DNA from: Isoetes taiwanensis
Taxonomy: Eukaryota; Streptophyta; Lycopodiopsida; Isoetales; Isoetaceae
Assembly: GCA_021234155.1 (NCBI GenBank)
Contig: JAJEKV010000003.1
Span: 18,276,386-18,340,385, forward strand
Length of the DNA: 64,000 nucleotides
Direction: 5' to 3'
In this document: positions 31,161 through 43,965 of the stretch, in pieces
How the letters are laid out: every line of letters starts with the position of its first letter
Numbering within the stretch: the first letter of the stretch is position 1
Translations under genes and position numbers: made by a program
Notes under the pieces: generated by a model
Told to the model about the DNA's origin: nothing
Seen by the model: only the letters and a program-made list of their open reading frames with translations
The model's database searches: none

Positions 31161-31473
31161 TGACGCTCCCAATATCTATACGATGCTCCCATCGTACGAA
31201 TACGGGGAATTCTGCTCCCGTGGCGACTACATCACCATGGGAAAGCCCTCCGTCTAATTCGGACCACTTGGGATGGCCAAGTGCTCAGGTAAGGAACGGG
31301 GGTGTCATTTGTCCCACGTCCTCTATGGGAATCATATACAGTGGAAGCGTACATACATGTTAGCACCTAGCGATCATACACAAAATAATATACCACGACG
31401 AAGGGTGGTCCATCCATCATCATCATCATCTACATGGTAATACAAGTACAAGATAACATAGGCAATATACCAT
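31161..31473 (-). mobile_element. Chromovirus LTR, 3' part (split)
   Basis: TGACGCTCCC at 31,161 is the reverse complement of the LTR end seen at 10,798-10,807. The following GGAAAGCCCTCCGTCTA and CGACGAAGGGTGGTCCATCC blocks align with 63,110-63,300. The LTR breaks at 31,473 and resumes at 38,585. A short (CAT)n run lies near 31,410. Confidence 0.8.
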
Positions 31474-32403
31474 TCCTAGGATGGGTCCTATGATAGGCAT
31501 TGAGCTTTGTAAAACATTGAGTACAAATGGATCCCTCACTAGGGATAGATAAATTTGAAAATATATCCGAAACTAGACAATCATCGAGAGCATGATGAAA
31601 CTGAAGAATACAACAGAAAAGATGGTTTTATCCGCCACTTGGTCAACGCAAAGGTGAGAAGACTCGGTGACTGCTCCTCATCAGGAAGAAGAACCACGCC
31701 TTCTTAGGTTTTTGAGGAAACCCAAGCATATAGATGAAGCATGACCCCACGCACTATGGCAACCACAAGACCTTAAACAATCCTGCAGAATCAAGGCTGA
31801 AAGAAAAATAACCCGTCAATGAGTTAGATGCCATAGGCAAGAAGACTCGGAGGCTCCAGGGCCACGCCGAGAAAGAAACAACAGCCGACCAATCGGGAAC
31901 CGTCCGCGGAATGACCATCGCGGGAAAAAACAACCGAGTAGTGCTGCCTCGGAGGCTACAGCGCCACGCCGAGAAAAAACAATAAATATGATCTCGGAGG
32001 CAACAGCACCACGCCGAGAGAAAACATGAATAATAAATATTGACTCAGAGGCTACAATGCCACACCGAGAGAAAACATGAATGAATAAATAAAATACTAG
32101 TGCCATGCCGAGAAATAATAAACCAATAAGTATGCCTCAGAGGCTACAAAGCCACGCTGAGGAAATAAAGAATGCAAATTTAAAGGATATAGAAAAGGAA
32201 ATAACGAACACGATCAAATGAAAAAACCATCAAGGGAGGGAGGGTGAGGGAAACTGATAAGATAGAGAAGAAGGAGAAATCTAGCTCAAGAGAACGCCGA
32301 TGATAGAACAATGAAGAGAGGCTGAATAAATAGGATGAGTGATGAAGGGACGTCCCCATCCAAGGAATGTCGGTTCTATTGTTGTCGCAATAGAACCGTG
32401 GCA
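31474..32403 (+). mobile_element. Helentron-like unit A (0.93 kb)
   Basis: It begins TCCTAGGATGGGTCC and ends with a 154-bp block shared with unit B. Near the right end CCCATCCAAGGA (32,355-32,366) is an 11/12 reverse complement of the left end. It is followed by a 10-bp hairpin (GGTTCTATTG / CAATAGAACC, 32,372-32,397) and then GTGGCA. A left-end repeat at the very terminus, its inverse set back from the right end, and a hairpin between that and the end is the plan of Helitron2/Helentron elements. Flanks are T on both sides. No helicase or Rep is encoded, so it would be non-autonomous. Confidence 0.55.
31847..32161 (+). repeat. Array of 26-bp hairpin units
   Basis: Five full units at 31,847-31,872, 31,948-31,973, 31,993-32,018, 32,044-32,069 and 32,136-32,161, and one partial at 32,101-32,112. 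Each reads CTCGGAGGC...GCCACGCCGAG or a variant and can form a stem; linkers are A-rich. Confidence 0.85.
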
Positions 32404-32404
32404 T

Positions 32405-35400
32405 TCCTAGGATGGGTCCTATGATAGGCATATACTGGCCGATAGAAGAGGAACAAACTCAAAAAACTACTCAGCATGGAAACTGAAAGGAAGAGAAGCT
32501 AAAGAGAAATATAGTATAAAGAAAGGGAGAAACGAGTCTACAAGGTCACTGGAAAAGAATGCATTGATAAGGCTGACGGCAATCAGAGTAAAAGAAAGGA
32601 AGAAGAGACTAAGAAAAATGGAGGAAAAAGGGGATAAAGAGAAGACAGAGACAAAGGAACAATGAAGAAGCAGATAAGAGCAAGTAATGCCGGAATGTAA
32701 ACAATGGAATGAATAAAAAATGAAGGAGAATACGATGGAGGAATGCTATGAGGGATGGAAATGGGAACATACGAATGAAGAAGACAATGGAATAGTCCAG
32801 TAAGAGATGAGGGAAGGAACTTATGGGACAACAGCAGACAGAGCCACGAACATGATGTCATCATCAAAGTAACAATCTCAAATGACTAATGTCCAATAAA
32901 TACTACACTAACAAAGATATTATAAAAGCAAACTATCCTAACTAGCAATAGAAAAGGAGCAAGAAGACAAAGAAACCAAAGAAGGAACCAATGTGACTAA
33001 TATAGTAATAATGTCACTAGAGTTAAACGGAACAATAAGCTAAAGAAAATAAATTAAGGAAACAATGCAAACACAACCAAATAGAGAAATGATATTAAAT
33101 GGAGCTACCGAGATAATGAGGAGTGTATAGCAAATGGAGCGCACCAAACCCATAATGAAGCATGTAGAATCTAATGGAATAAAGAAAGGGAGGAACGAGT
33201 CTACAAAGGTCACTGCAACAAAATAGAAAGCACAAATGAAGCTGATGGGACACATGGAACAAGTGGATTGAATTCACAAATAGAGACAACAAAGGATCAA
33301 TGCGAAAGACATAGAAACAGACACCCAAGTGACCCAAGTGACCCAATATAAAACACCTAGAAACAAACAAATCGACTGATAGACTGGAACAAATGGATAT
33401 AAAGGCACTAAATACTTGGAAAAAGGGGAAATATGGAAAAACGATGAGCAAAGGAGGGAAAAAAGCACATTTAGATAATGAAGCAATGGCAAATGGATGG
33501 ATTAGTATAGCAAAAACATGTCCAGGGAATACAGAATAACTGGAATGATGATATCAAGAAAAGAAACAGAACCTAGAGCAAAAAGGACAACTGTGATAAA
33601 CCGGACTAAGCATAAAAAATTTTAGCGCACTTGGCAAAGGTGCACAACTCGCAGTTAGAAGCATAGAAAAGTTATGCAAAAGACCCGAGTGAAACAACTA
33701 AAACGCGACATAAAAAAGGAGCTAGAGGTACCAATCACGAGTAAATGGCACAAAGGGATCAATATCTATGCGAAGCAAAAGTTAAACTGAAGGAAAGGAC
33801 TAAATGTGGCATGCAAAAGGATCAAAAGAACTTATGAAAGTATAAGGAAAAATGCCATAGGGACACTGGGTTAATGAAACAATGTCATGAACAAGAACTT
33901 ACCAAGCAAAAGGACAAAACTAGAACCCATATGGCCAATTGGAATAGTTGCACAACTGGCACCGAGACGAGAAAGCTACTGGCGAAATGCTAGAGGTAAC
34001 ATCAGATGTCCATACAAAGGTACGATGATTGGAACAACAAAACCACGAACAATATACATGATATCCTATGCATGGATCAAAGATCAAATGAAACAATTGA
34101 GTTATAATGCTAAAGAAGGATTAGAGAAGCAGAATGCATTAGCTAAAACCAGATACGCACATGTACAAACCTAAAGTACAACAAAAGGCCATGTAGTACA
34201 AGGATTATCTACCTGATGCATATGACCAAAATATGCATTAAACTAACTGTGTTGAATGTCTAAATGAACGAAACTACAAAGGAATTGACGAAGAGAAAAT
34301 ATGTAATGCCAATATCACCCACCAAATATACGATCATGAATCCACTAGGACGTCCGGAGCACATAGGGCAGCAAAGGGGCCAACAACACAAATAGGAGTA
34401 AAAAGGAATAGAACCGTAGCAAAGTGTACATGAACCAGAAATACGGCAATAAAACTAAGAGCAATTGAGGCAAACTATGTCAAAGGGACAAAATGCAAAA
34501 GTCAGAAGATGGAGGCCAAAGAGACTAATGGACCAAATGGAGTAAAGAATGGACAACCATCACCGAAGGAACGGGTGGAATATCAAGAACAAAATGGGAG
34601 AAAACGAAATGAGGTCAACAAACCTACGGTGGAAAGGTTAAACTGTCGGAATGTGGATTGCACTAATGTGGCATGGGTAATGTAAAAACAAATTTGAAGA
34701 AAACGAAGCAAAAAGGCAAAGGAATTAAGGGAGAACAAAGAGAATTAAAATAAATAAAGAAATAAAGAAATAAACAAAACAGAATAGGCAACATGACAAA
34801 AAACAAAAAACGTATACAAATGATCACAAAAATGAATGACTCCAACACGGAGCTAGGAAAGGACCCAAGTATATGTATTCAAGATGATGAAGTAAAGAAG
34901 GATAGCCACTTGCCCAAATGTGGACGTGATCTTCGTAAAATAATAAGACTCAACAACTAAAAGAGAAGCACTTGGAGAAGATTGCAACCATGTAACAAAC
35001 CACAAATGACACGTTATCTAAACTTTACAACAATCAAGCAATAAACAACCCATTAACTAACTAACATCCGCACAAAAACACTAAAAAGAATGAACCAATG
35101 AGACCATGTGAAAACTCGTTTGAAGTAAAGGTCAAATATGCCATCAAAATGTGCACATCTTGGCTATTGTATTTACCAAACGTGCACCTCAAAAAAGGCA
35201 ACCACAACTCGCATCCTATGGGAATTAAAAAGCAAAAGTTATGAATGCCAAAGAAAAACATGTTTAAGCCGAAATAGACCATCTAAGACCCAAGGCCCTA
35301 ACTAGAACCAAGGTCCCAACTAGGCAAACCAACCAAACTACACGTGAGAGTTGAAGAAAAACAAGTGGAAAGAAGACAAGTGGTAGAAACCATGAGAGAT

Positions 35401-38400
35401 AAAGAATATACCTGGTTATGAAATGCCATGTAGGATCACGATGACTACCATATAGTTCCAAAACCAGAAAAAGACAAAAAGGACGATTGTGCGAAGAAAC
35501 CCACATGCTTCATTGGGAAAAGTGGACCGACGATATACTATTAAAATGATGAGTTCAAGAAGTACATAAGATGATAAGATACAAATGCTAAAAAAGTATC
35601 ACGCAAAGATCAATCCATGGACCCCAACCCCTTTTTAGGAACATGTACTAGGCCAACGACCATACGAGACTTGGAAAACAAGGTATCATGTCCCTAACTG
35701 GCTTGGCTCAAAACGAATTTGCAACCACAAGTGCAAGCAAACAAATTAATAAGGCAAACAAATGCCAGATCCATTTTGCACCAGGAGGGAAGGCCACGTG
35801 ATAAGTAAAGGACACAAGGCAAAATGCATATGAGATCAAGACTATAAGCCACCATAAAATCCTTCAAAATGATGTAAATGCCATAATATACTAAAGTAGG
35901 GATACCGAAGCCGGGTCCTCCCTTAATTACAAACAAACAGAAACTAGCAAGGCGGTGGTCCATAGTCCTGGGACGGTACTTTATCAGACTATGCCACATG
36001 GCAAACAAACAAGAAAAACAAGAAAACGTGTTAGCATTTGACGTAGTCTGCCTTACAACTAGAAGAGACATGTACCCACAAAGAAAACGAGAAATAGCAT
36101 ACAGAGATAACCTTGGATAACAAGAATGACATGGATCTAGAATGACATGGATAGATTTAAAACCAGCCGTGGGACCAAATTCATGGAGAACTGGTGAGGA
36201 TCTAATCACATAAAGAATATACGTGCTCTGAATCTGGTGCATCAACCATCTTAGAGTCGCTTATTGACAACAACCATACTCGTCACTTATCATACACGGT
36301 CCTGTAATCTGTCTTTTGATACCAGCATCATGTGTTGTGTGACAGTCCATGCATAACAAATAAATCCCTAAAAGTTAAACCTATACAATCATACAAGCTG
36401 GAAAACAGTACGTTCTTTATCTGCAGAATGAATTTCATGGAAGATATGTACATGTTATAACAAAAAAAGACCAGAATAGACTGCTAACCTGCAGCATAAT
36501 CATGTAGATGCATGGTGCCTAACACATCTAGCAAATTGTACATGCTGCCTAACACATCTAGCAAATTGTACCGCCTACTGCCCATGACGATTACTAGCCT
36601 TAAATCAACGAAGACCTATGCTATATGCGCCATTACCGTAGCAAGCTATCCTGCAAAACTACCAGAAAATAACTAGCACAGACTTAGGCCGACAAAAATG
36701 CTAACAAAAGTATACAACAATGCAAAATTATCATACAAAAGAATGATATAACATGCATGCCCTACCTTTCCATGTACTAGCTAAGCTAGCTATATCATTC
36801 TGGCAACCCCTAGCTTTTGACATGCATATGCAAGGACATCAAAAACTAGGCTACAGGAACATCCAAAAACAAGGCAATCATTATGGATCTACACCTGCAC
36901 AACCGGATGCACTTTGTGTATCTAAGCACAAGTAAATCGCTGACTGGGTAGCTCCCTAGACAACCCACAGAAGCAGCTGCCTGTTACTGGACAAATATAA
37001 AATCTAGCGCATCGGCACTTATGCAACCATTACAGGAAAATACGGAAGATTATAAGCAAACACCTTGGCCACACTATGCCCTAAGAGCTTGTAGCAAGAT
37101 GCCACTAAGAAAGATTGTTCCAGGACTTCAAAGAATTCCAACATATCTGAATACTCAAATGGAGCAACCTGTTCCTTTAATGATCATATTACAGCTACAA
37201 TCTCTATCTGTCTTAAAATCGTCATCAGATATCTGAAGATCCAAGGTGAACTAGACTCTCGATCATGTTTCTTTATTGTGCCAGCAAGCTATAACAGACC
37301 TATGAATCGATCTTGCAACACATTAATATTTATCAACAGAAAAGGAGATATCTTCTAGCCTTTCTTCCATTCATCTTTTTTACCTCACGCATGCAATTCA
37401 TACCTGATTATCGAAGCTTCCATCACGAGCACTCATCCTTGTCCATTTGTTTCTGCAGGCATTCATCGCTCCATCCATAGCTCTTTGAGAGGAAAAATCG
37501 GCTACTCTGGATTTCGCTATATGTGATGTTGAAGCTGCAGAGGCTAAAAAATACAACAGGATCGTGCAAACAAAAGAGAGATTATGCTCCGATCATCGAA
37601 AAACACTCCATCCGCAGTTGTTTCTACTTGGTCGATCCAAGATCCGGAGCTGGAGAGGGTGTAGGATGAAGTCTGTAGGAGCCCACAAGCGAAACAGAGG
37701 GATTGAAGCCACAACAGAGGCCTGGTGGACAACCCATAACCGTAATCGATTTCTTGGACTGCTGTCATCCTCTATTAGAGCACAAGACCACAGTCAAACC
37801 GATTAAACTGCCCAGATTAGAAAAAACCCTGGACCAAAATACCAAGAACCAGCCAGAGGAAAATTGTCAGAGATGCTCCAGAACTAATACCAAAGAGCTT
37901 ACCTGAGCTAAGCAAAACTTCGAAGAAAACTATTAGAAACAACCAACAGGAAAAGGCTCAAACCGTTAGAAGACGTTCAGTCGGACCTGTGGCAGAGTTA
38001 TAGAGAAACAAGCTTACAAGCTGTGCTGCAGTCCGATCCACTGAGAAAAATGCCCAAGGAGCAAATCGCAGCTTCCTATTGCACATCGATCTAAGCCCAG
38101 TTGCAAATCGATCTGAGTTCTAGTCGCCACAAAAAACCCTAGTTAACTCTTTCGAAATTTTATTCCAAAACCGGCTGTATCAAACGGCTGGATCGCAAAA
38201 GAAATGCAACGAATCAAGATATAAAACATCAAAAGCACAAAACTGGAAAATAAACAAAAACCGGTCAGGACTACAATCATCGATTCATGTCAAGCCATGA
38301 TCTGCATCTCCAAACGGAAAACATGGCTTGGGATCAAGCCCTATGCCAAAAGTCGCACTACATCACGAGATTGAAGCCAGTAACAAACATCAAAAACCTA

Positions 38401-38584
38401 AAAATTTTCTAATAGTAGAAGATTGACAATGAAACTGATAGGATAGAGAAGAAGGAGAAATCTAGCTCAAGAGAACGCCGATGATAGAACAATGAAGAGA
38501 GGCTGAATAAATAGGATGAGTAACGAAGGGACGTCCCCATCCAAGGAATGTCGGTTCTATTGCTGTCGCAATAGAACCGTGGCA
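32405..38584 (+). mobile_element. Helentron-like unit B (6.2 kb, non-coding)
   Basis: It shares its first 26 bases with unit A (TCCTAGGATGGGTCCTATGA and on) and its last 154 bp (38,431-38,584 versus 32,250-32,403), including the inverse repeat at 38,536-38,547 and the hairpin at 38,553-38,578. The interior is very A/G-rich on the plus strand from 32.4 to about 36 kb and has no ORF with a recognisable domain. The unit pair splits an LTR, so it inserted after that chromovirus. Alternative: a large LTR-retrotransposon derivative with 154-bp LTRs. The shared left ends outside those blocks and the lack of a primer site argue against this. Confidence 0.5.
36516..36571 (+). repeat. Direct repeat of 26 bp, 30-bp period
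   Basis: TGCCTAACACATCTAGCAAA with TTGTAC occurs at 36,516 and 36,546. Confidence 0.85.
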
Positions 38585-39747
38585 TAAATAAGGGCTCTAT
38601 CCTGGGCTCAAACTCCATGAGGTCTATTGACGGTCAGGGCCTCAAGATAACAACAGACAGATGTATAACATGGCGTTGATTGGCATCGAACAATGGCTTG
38701 GGCAATCCACTCCATCCGTCCCTCCTGTGCACACTTTGCAGATAGGCTGAAACATGTTATGGCGTGATTGTAGCCTTCCGGAGGCGCAATCTCATGGAAT
38801 CACCCTATGAGACTACTCCGGGTTACATCTCCCCAAGCATGATGGATCCCTGGGTATGCTAGAGAACACGTGCCACATCAGTGACCCCCGCATCTATACC
38901 CGACTTACTCCCCTAAATCTAAACGCCGTCTCACCGCACCCTTTCGAGCCCAGGACATCCATATAGGCACGTCGCTTGCGACCCAGGGAGTGTTAGACCC
39001 ATACCTGGCCCACACTCAGTGACTGACTATAAGTCTAGCACACTATAGGAGTCCTGTAGCCAAGTTAGGCAAGACCCCACCCCCGTTTCACCATCATACC
39101 CCTTGTCTGGAGCTGAATCACAACATAGCATCTACAGCCAGGTGGTCTCTTGTGCACATCCCACAATTACTGGGTCTTAAAAGTTCTAGATAGAGACATC
39201 TCTACTTCTAGAAAGCTTTCAGGTCTCTACCCACCCTTAACCCCAGACACATAAGAGAAACAGAAAGAGAGAACATAATCATAATCAAAGTATCCATCAT
39301 CATCCTAGTAGCACATAAAAGAGAGATTAATCATTCATCTAATCAAAGAAGGTTTAGTTGAATCTCTTGGCTAGAGCCATTGTCACGAAAGGCTTCCATT
39401 CTTCAAGTCTAGTTGAAGTAGCTGGTAGCTCCTCCTTCCTCCAACACTTTCCAAATCGATTTGGGGCAGAATTGGGGGTAGATCCCCAATTTGCCCTCCA
39501 AACTTAGCAAGTTCCCCCTGGCCAATCGATTTGGGTTAGGTGGCACTGCCTAATTGGATGGCTTTTACTAATTAATAACCTAATTAGTCTAATTAGGTTA
39601 TTTATTTACTGATGTTTTATCATAGCTAATAAAAACCCTTTTAGGTTAATCCAAATTATCCTCTATTGACCCATAAGGGTCTACTTATACCCTGGTGACA
39701 TGTCCTAGTATGTATACGTATACCATATAAATACATGGAACATCCCA
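38585..39747 (-). mobile_element. Chromovirus LTR, 5' part (split)
   Basis: This aligns with 63,360-64,000 (shared blocks such as GACCCCCGCATC near 38,885, CCCAGGGAGTGTTAGACCC near 38,980 and CTATAGGAGTCCTGT near 39,043). On the minus strand the LTR starts TGGGATGTTCC next to a polypurine tract. Without the inserted units the LTR is about 1.47 kb, close to the 1.64 kb of the copy at 9,164. Confidence 0.8.
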
Positions 39748-39762
39748 TTCTCTCCTCCTTGG
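39748..39762 (-). other. Polypurine tract of the minus-strand chromovirus
   Basis: Minus strand CCAAGGAGGAGAGAA directly precedes the LTR start, as at 9,153-9,163 in the other copy. Confidence 0.7.
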
Positions 39763-40249
39763 AATAATGATGCCCTCAACATTGGAGTTAGTTTAATAAA
39801 AAGTCAATTAAGTATAAAAGGTAAATTTATTTGCTTAAGTAATACAAGATTACATAAAGTTGCCTTAACGATAGATAATAAATACCATATCACCAAAATT
39901 AGATAGGAATACACATACAATATAACAGTTAAATAACAAGAGATGGCCTCAGACTGAGGCCTATAATCTTCTGCAGTACGTCAGTACGAGCCACTGGCCT
40001 GCAGAATTATAGTACATCAGTACCTATAAAATAATTAAAATAGTGTGGTTGAAGGGACCACCCCCTTAAGAAAAAGAAATATGAATGAAGGAAATTCTAT
40101 CATGCCTAAGGCTTGCATTTCGTCTCGGCACTAAGGACGAATGGCAATGTTCCTATTATAGCTGTAGACGAATGCATCCTATCATGAATGCCTATATGCC
40201 CAATTCCCCATCTAGGATGCATGTAACCCAACCCCTCAAATGATCCATG

Positions 40250-41220
40250 TCAGATCAACTCTCATATGATCCCTGTCGGACCCATAAGACAATGCTTATC
40301 ATTTGTGTTGGAGTTGATCGCATCCTGAATGGTTCGGCCCTGGCATTTTCGCATAAAGTCTGGGTAAGCCTTGTCCAAATCCGCTTTAAGAACCCAGGTT
40401 GCATCCTCTGTCAACAAGTGTCTCCACTTAACCAAATACTGCAAGATTTGAGTTCTGCAAGTTTGCTTATATGCATGATCCAGAAGAGCCTCAGGCACAA
40501 TCTCCAAATGATCCTCGGTGTGTCAAGGATCTCTTTTGGATCAGGGTTATACTTCTTGAGAAGGCTCACATGGAAGACTTTATGGACCTTCAAATGCGCG
40601 GGTAGATTCAACCGGTAGGCCTGAGAACCTATCCTCTCAGTTATCTCAAGGGGTCCCACCCATTTAGGTGCAAGCTTCTTGCAATTGCCAATTTTGAGTT
40701 TGGCCTACTTCACCTTGATCTTTAGCCATACGGATTAAATCCATAGTGTCAAATGCCTATCGGCAAGGCTCTTTTGCCGGGCTCTGGCAGCTAACAAATA
40801 CCCTCGAACTTCCTCGACTAGGGCCTGCATACATATAAGCAATTGTTGAGACACTTCCACCTTAGAAACCGGATTATGCCATGTGTCTGGAGTAAGGCAT
40901 TGATAGGCACAGTTGATCATAAAAGGAGACATCCTTGAAGACTCCTATTTAGTACTGTTATACGCAAACTCCACCAAATGGATATAATTTGCCCATTGGG
41001 ATTGCTTGTTCTAGACATAGTTATGTAGCATATCCTCGATTATGCGATTGGTACGCTCCGTTTGGCCATCTGCAGGTGGTAAGCTGTGCTCATGGCAAGC
41101 TTAGTTTGAATAGTGCTAAAGTAATCCTTCCAAAATGCAATAACAAACTTAGGATCCTGGTCCGATATAATGGTATGGAGCATCCCATGAAAGCGGAATA
41201 CCTCTTTCATGAATAACAAG
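40250..41220 (-). pseudogene. Chromovirus integrase and chromodomain remnant
   Basis: Reading on the minus strand: FMKEVFRFHGMLHTIISDQD and KLAMSTAYH (41,230-41,090) come from the integrase core. PFMINCAYQCLTPDTWHNPV (about 40,930-40,870) is near identical to the copy at 7,660-7,730. GPLEITERIGSQAYRLNLP with HKVFHVSLLKKYNPDPKE follows (40,660-40,520). A chromodomain with LQYLVKWRHLLTEDATWVLK (about 40,450-40,390) ends the coding part. Everything upstream of the integrase is missing, so the copy is 5'-truncated at about 41,220. It belongs with the LTR at 31.2-39.7 kb. Confidence 0.88.
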
Positions 41221-43458
41221 GCGGTATTCATTGAGATTTTGATAAAGAGTATGATGATAAAGAAGCAACAATCAAGAAGTAATAATATAGTGGCAAGCAA
41301 TCATAGTATAGTTCAACCAAGTTGTGTACAGGAAGTGAAATTGCATGGCTGGAACTTTACTAAACTTTGATAGGTGTTACCTAAGTCAGACTCAATTACT
41401 GAATTCAATGAAGATTTGTAAATTCTCTTAAACTCTAAGAGATGTCATGTTGAAAGCTTCACATCAACGGCATGTTTAGGATGAGCCACTATTCATGGGG
41501 ATTAGATCTAAGACTTTGTGAAACTTTTTTAGGATTTCCTATTCCTAGACTCCTATAGGGATTCCCCAGGATTATGCAATATTCCTTTGACATTGTCGTA
41601 GATTACCTAAACCCCATGTCTCTGAATTCCTACAAAGTTTAAAGGTACATATGAAGGAGGAAAATGAAATATGTACATTTTATGTTTGAAAATAATTGGA
41701 ATTATTCATGATAATAATTGGTAATTTGTTTGGGATTTATTGTTCAGATGCTCGTCATGAGTGTGAGGGTTAGAAATATACGATATAAACTCTATTTGTA
41801 TGCTATAGCTTGATGCATGAGTTATTACTTTTGCTTCTCGTTTCCTTTTCTTTACCATTGAACACTCAATCTTAAATCCCATGAAGCATAAACTCTAGTT
41901 GATAATCCTAATGCACTTAACTCTAATCACTAGCAAAATGTGCGTGGATTAAAAGTAAGACAAAATGGAGTTTAGTCTGAGCAAAATGGGATATAAATAC
42001 CTAAACGGTCCACAAAAGAATTCAAACATTAAATTGAGAATGCAATCTCAAATAACAATCCGAATGAAGTTTGGCAAACAAAGTGCATGACAATACCAAT
42101 TCTGCAACATGGATAATAGCAGTTAAATAAAGCTAAATAAAAAACTTAAGGCCTAATCATATCTCTAACTACATTGAGTTGTCCCTCTTCTTCAATAACG
42201 TTATAATAATTGCAGTCCAATCACATCTACTTAACACATGCAGAGCTACACAAAGATACCCAATACCTACATACACCTCCTGCATCTTGACATATTCCAT
42301 TAACATGGCAATTTCATCGTGGTTTTATACGGCAATAAAATATCTAAACACATAGTGATAGTATCATAGCAAAGCCCAACGTTGTATCTGCAGAGAACTA
42401 AAACCAACTACAAACACAAACAATCTTGATCATAAGAGAAACCTAGAACCTAAAACAAAGTACCTTCCAACACATGTCCCTCCATATGTATCGGCTCTCC
42501 AAAAGCGCCTAGCAGGGAAACACCCTAAGCAAATTCAAACTCCATCAAAAACCTTTGATCGCATTTCCCTTGGGCAATCTAATTTAATCGTATGTCCACT
42601 GTGATGTCTTTGATAGAATCAAATAAGAATAATTCTAAATTATGGGAAAGGACTATGCCAAAAGGACTCAAGATTGATTCCATTTAGTCTCTTATTATGA
42701 AATGTTAAAAGCATTTGTAGATGGTAATCATGAATCCAAACAAAATTAACCTCAGAACTAATTACCTCAACCTTATTTGCAAAAATCCAAAGATCACTAA
42801 AAACAGAAGAAAATATAGAAACAAACAACTCGCGAAATTGCCATTTATGCTAGATCAAAGGTTTCTCCTTTGAAAGACCAGAGCTCTATGTTAAACATCT
42901 GCAAGAAAAGAGCACAACTAGCATATGGATACGCATAATAAAAACAAAAGAATGACAAATCCTCTAAATTGCGGGATTGAAGGTGTATGCTTCATCGAAA
43001 GTATGGTATAGCTCAACACTGTTATACTTAGCTACTACAAAAGAGAGGTGATTGGATGCGAAAGAGGAATTTGAAGTTAATATGCAGAGATACCTTCTCT
43101 AAGTCTGAACACTGAACTATGCATTTCCCATGGGCATTCTAAATTAATCGTATGTCCATTATGATGTCTTTGATAGAATCAAATAAGAATACTTGTAAAT
43201 TATGGGAAATGACTATGCAAAAAGGACTCAAGCCAGATTCTATTTGGTCTCTTCCTATAAAATGTTAAAAGCATTTTGAGATGGTAATCATGAACTCAAA
43301 CAAAATTAACCTCAGGGCTCATTACCTCCATAACCTTATCCAAAGATCATTAACACAGAAGAAAATATAGAAACAAACTTACGACTCACAAAATTACCAT
43401 TTATGCTACATTGAACATTTTTCCTTTTAGAGATCAAAACTCTATGCTAAACATCTGC
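41221..43458. other. AT-rich non-coding stretch with a duplication
   Basis: No gene is recognised. A diverged direct duplication begins with GCATTTCCC at 42,561 and again at 43,121. The two copies share about 360 bp before the LINE insertion, and the second continues beyond the LINE from 51,368. Confidence 0.5.
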
Positions 43459-43476
43459 AAGAAAAGAGCACAACTA
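42561..43476 (+). repeat. Diverged direct duplication, 560-bp period
   Basis: Shared blocks include CGTATGTCCA(C/T)T, GATGTCTTTGATAGAATCAA and ACATCTGCAAGAAAAGAGCA. The second copy is interrupted by the LINE at 43,477. Confidence 0.85.
43459..43476 (+). repeat. LINE target-site duplication, left
   Basis: AAGAAAAGAGCACAACTA, repeated at 51,350-51,367 directly after the poly-A tail. The undisturbed version lies at about 42,903-42,920 in the first duplication copy. Confidence 0.92.
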
Positions 43477-43671
43477 AAACTGTCAGAAGGTAATGGAGGA
43501 CACGTCATCAAGCAGCGCCAATTTTCTTGAATTGTTTGTTTTTTGTGATTCAAACACGTTCTTGATCCGATTCATCAGAGAATTCATCGTTTGATCCGAA
43601 TTTGCCCTCCCCATCTTGCTGGCCCTGTAGAGGCCTAGCAATATTCGCCATATTCAACAATTCCTCTATGT

Positions 43672-43965
43672 ATGGATACCAAATTCTTCACTGTTCTGAA
43701 GCAGGATCGTAGAATTACCTGTGGTTCTTTATCTGGATCATCCTCCGAACTCTGGGACTGTCTTGTTCGCAATCAATTCTTCCCAGATCACCTTTTTGAA
43801 CCGGAATACTCAATTGTACCGTCTACAGAAGAATTTGAAGCTGAGATTATTGAAGCTTGGGTGCTAGAATTTACAGGCAAAAAGAACATCTCAGCTACTG
43901 CAACTTTTCAGGTACATTGTGAATGGTCAGTGAACAAAATTATGGTTAAAATATTCTCAGAATGA
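43672..43965 (+). CDS. Short ORF in the LINE 5' region
   Basis: A 97-residue ORF (MDTKFFTVLKQDRR start) lies before ORF1. It has no recognisable domain. It may be a chance ORF or a small upstream ORF of the LINE leader. Confidence 0.3.
   Translation: MDTKFFTVLKQDRRITCGSLSGSSSELWDCLVRNQFFPDHLFEPEYSIVPSTEEFEAEIIEAWVLEFTGKKNISATATFQVHCEWSVNKIMVKIFSE

Noticed and set aside
31816-32106. Minus-strand ORF with internal repeats
   Set aside because: The protein repeats simply reflect the 26-bp hairpin array.
33040-33492. Hydrophobic minus-strand ORFs in unit B suggesting membrane proteins
   Set aside because: The hydrophobicity follows from T/C-rich minus-strand composition opposite the purine-rich strand; no motif or conservation signal is visible.
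32250-38584. Unit B as an LTR-retrotransposon derivative with 154-bp LTRs
   Set aside because: No primer site or polypurine tract is seen, the left repeat extends into a second shared terminus (26 bp), and a hairpin plus inverse repeat explains the ends better. It remains a formal alternative.
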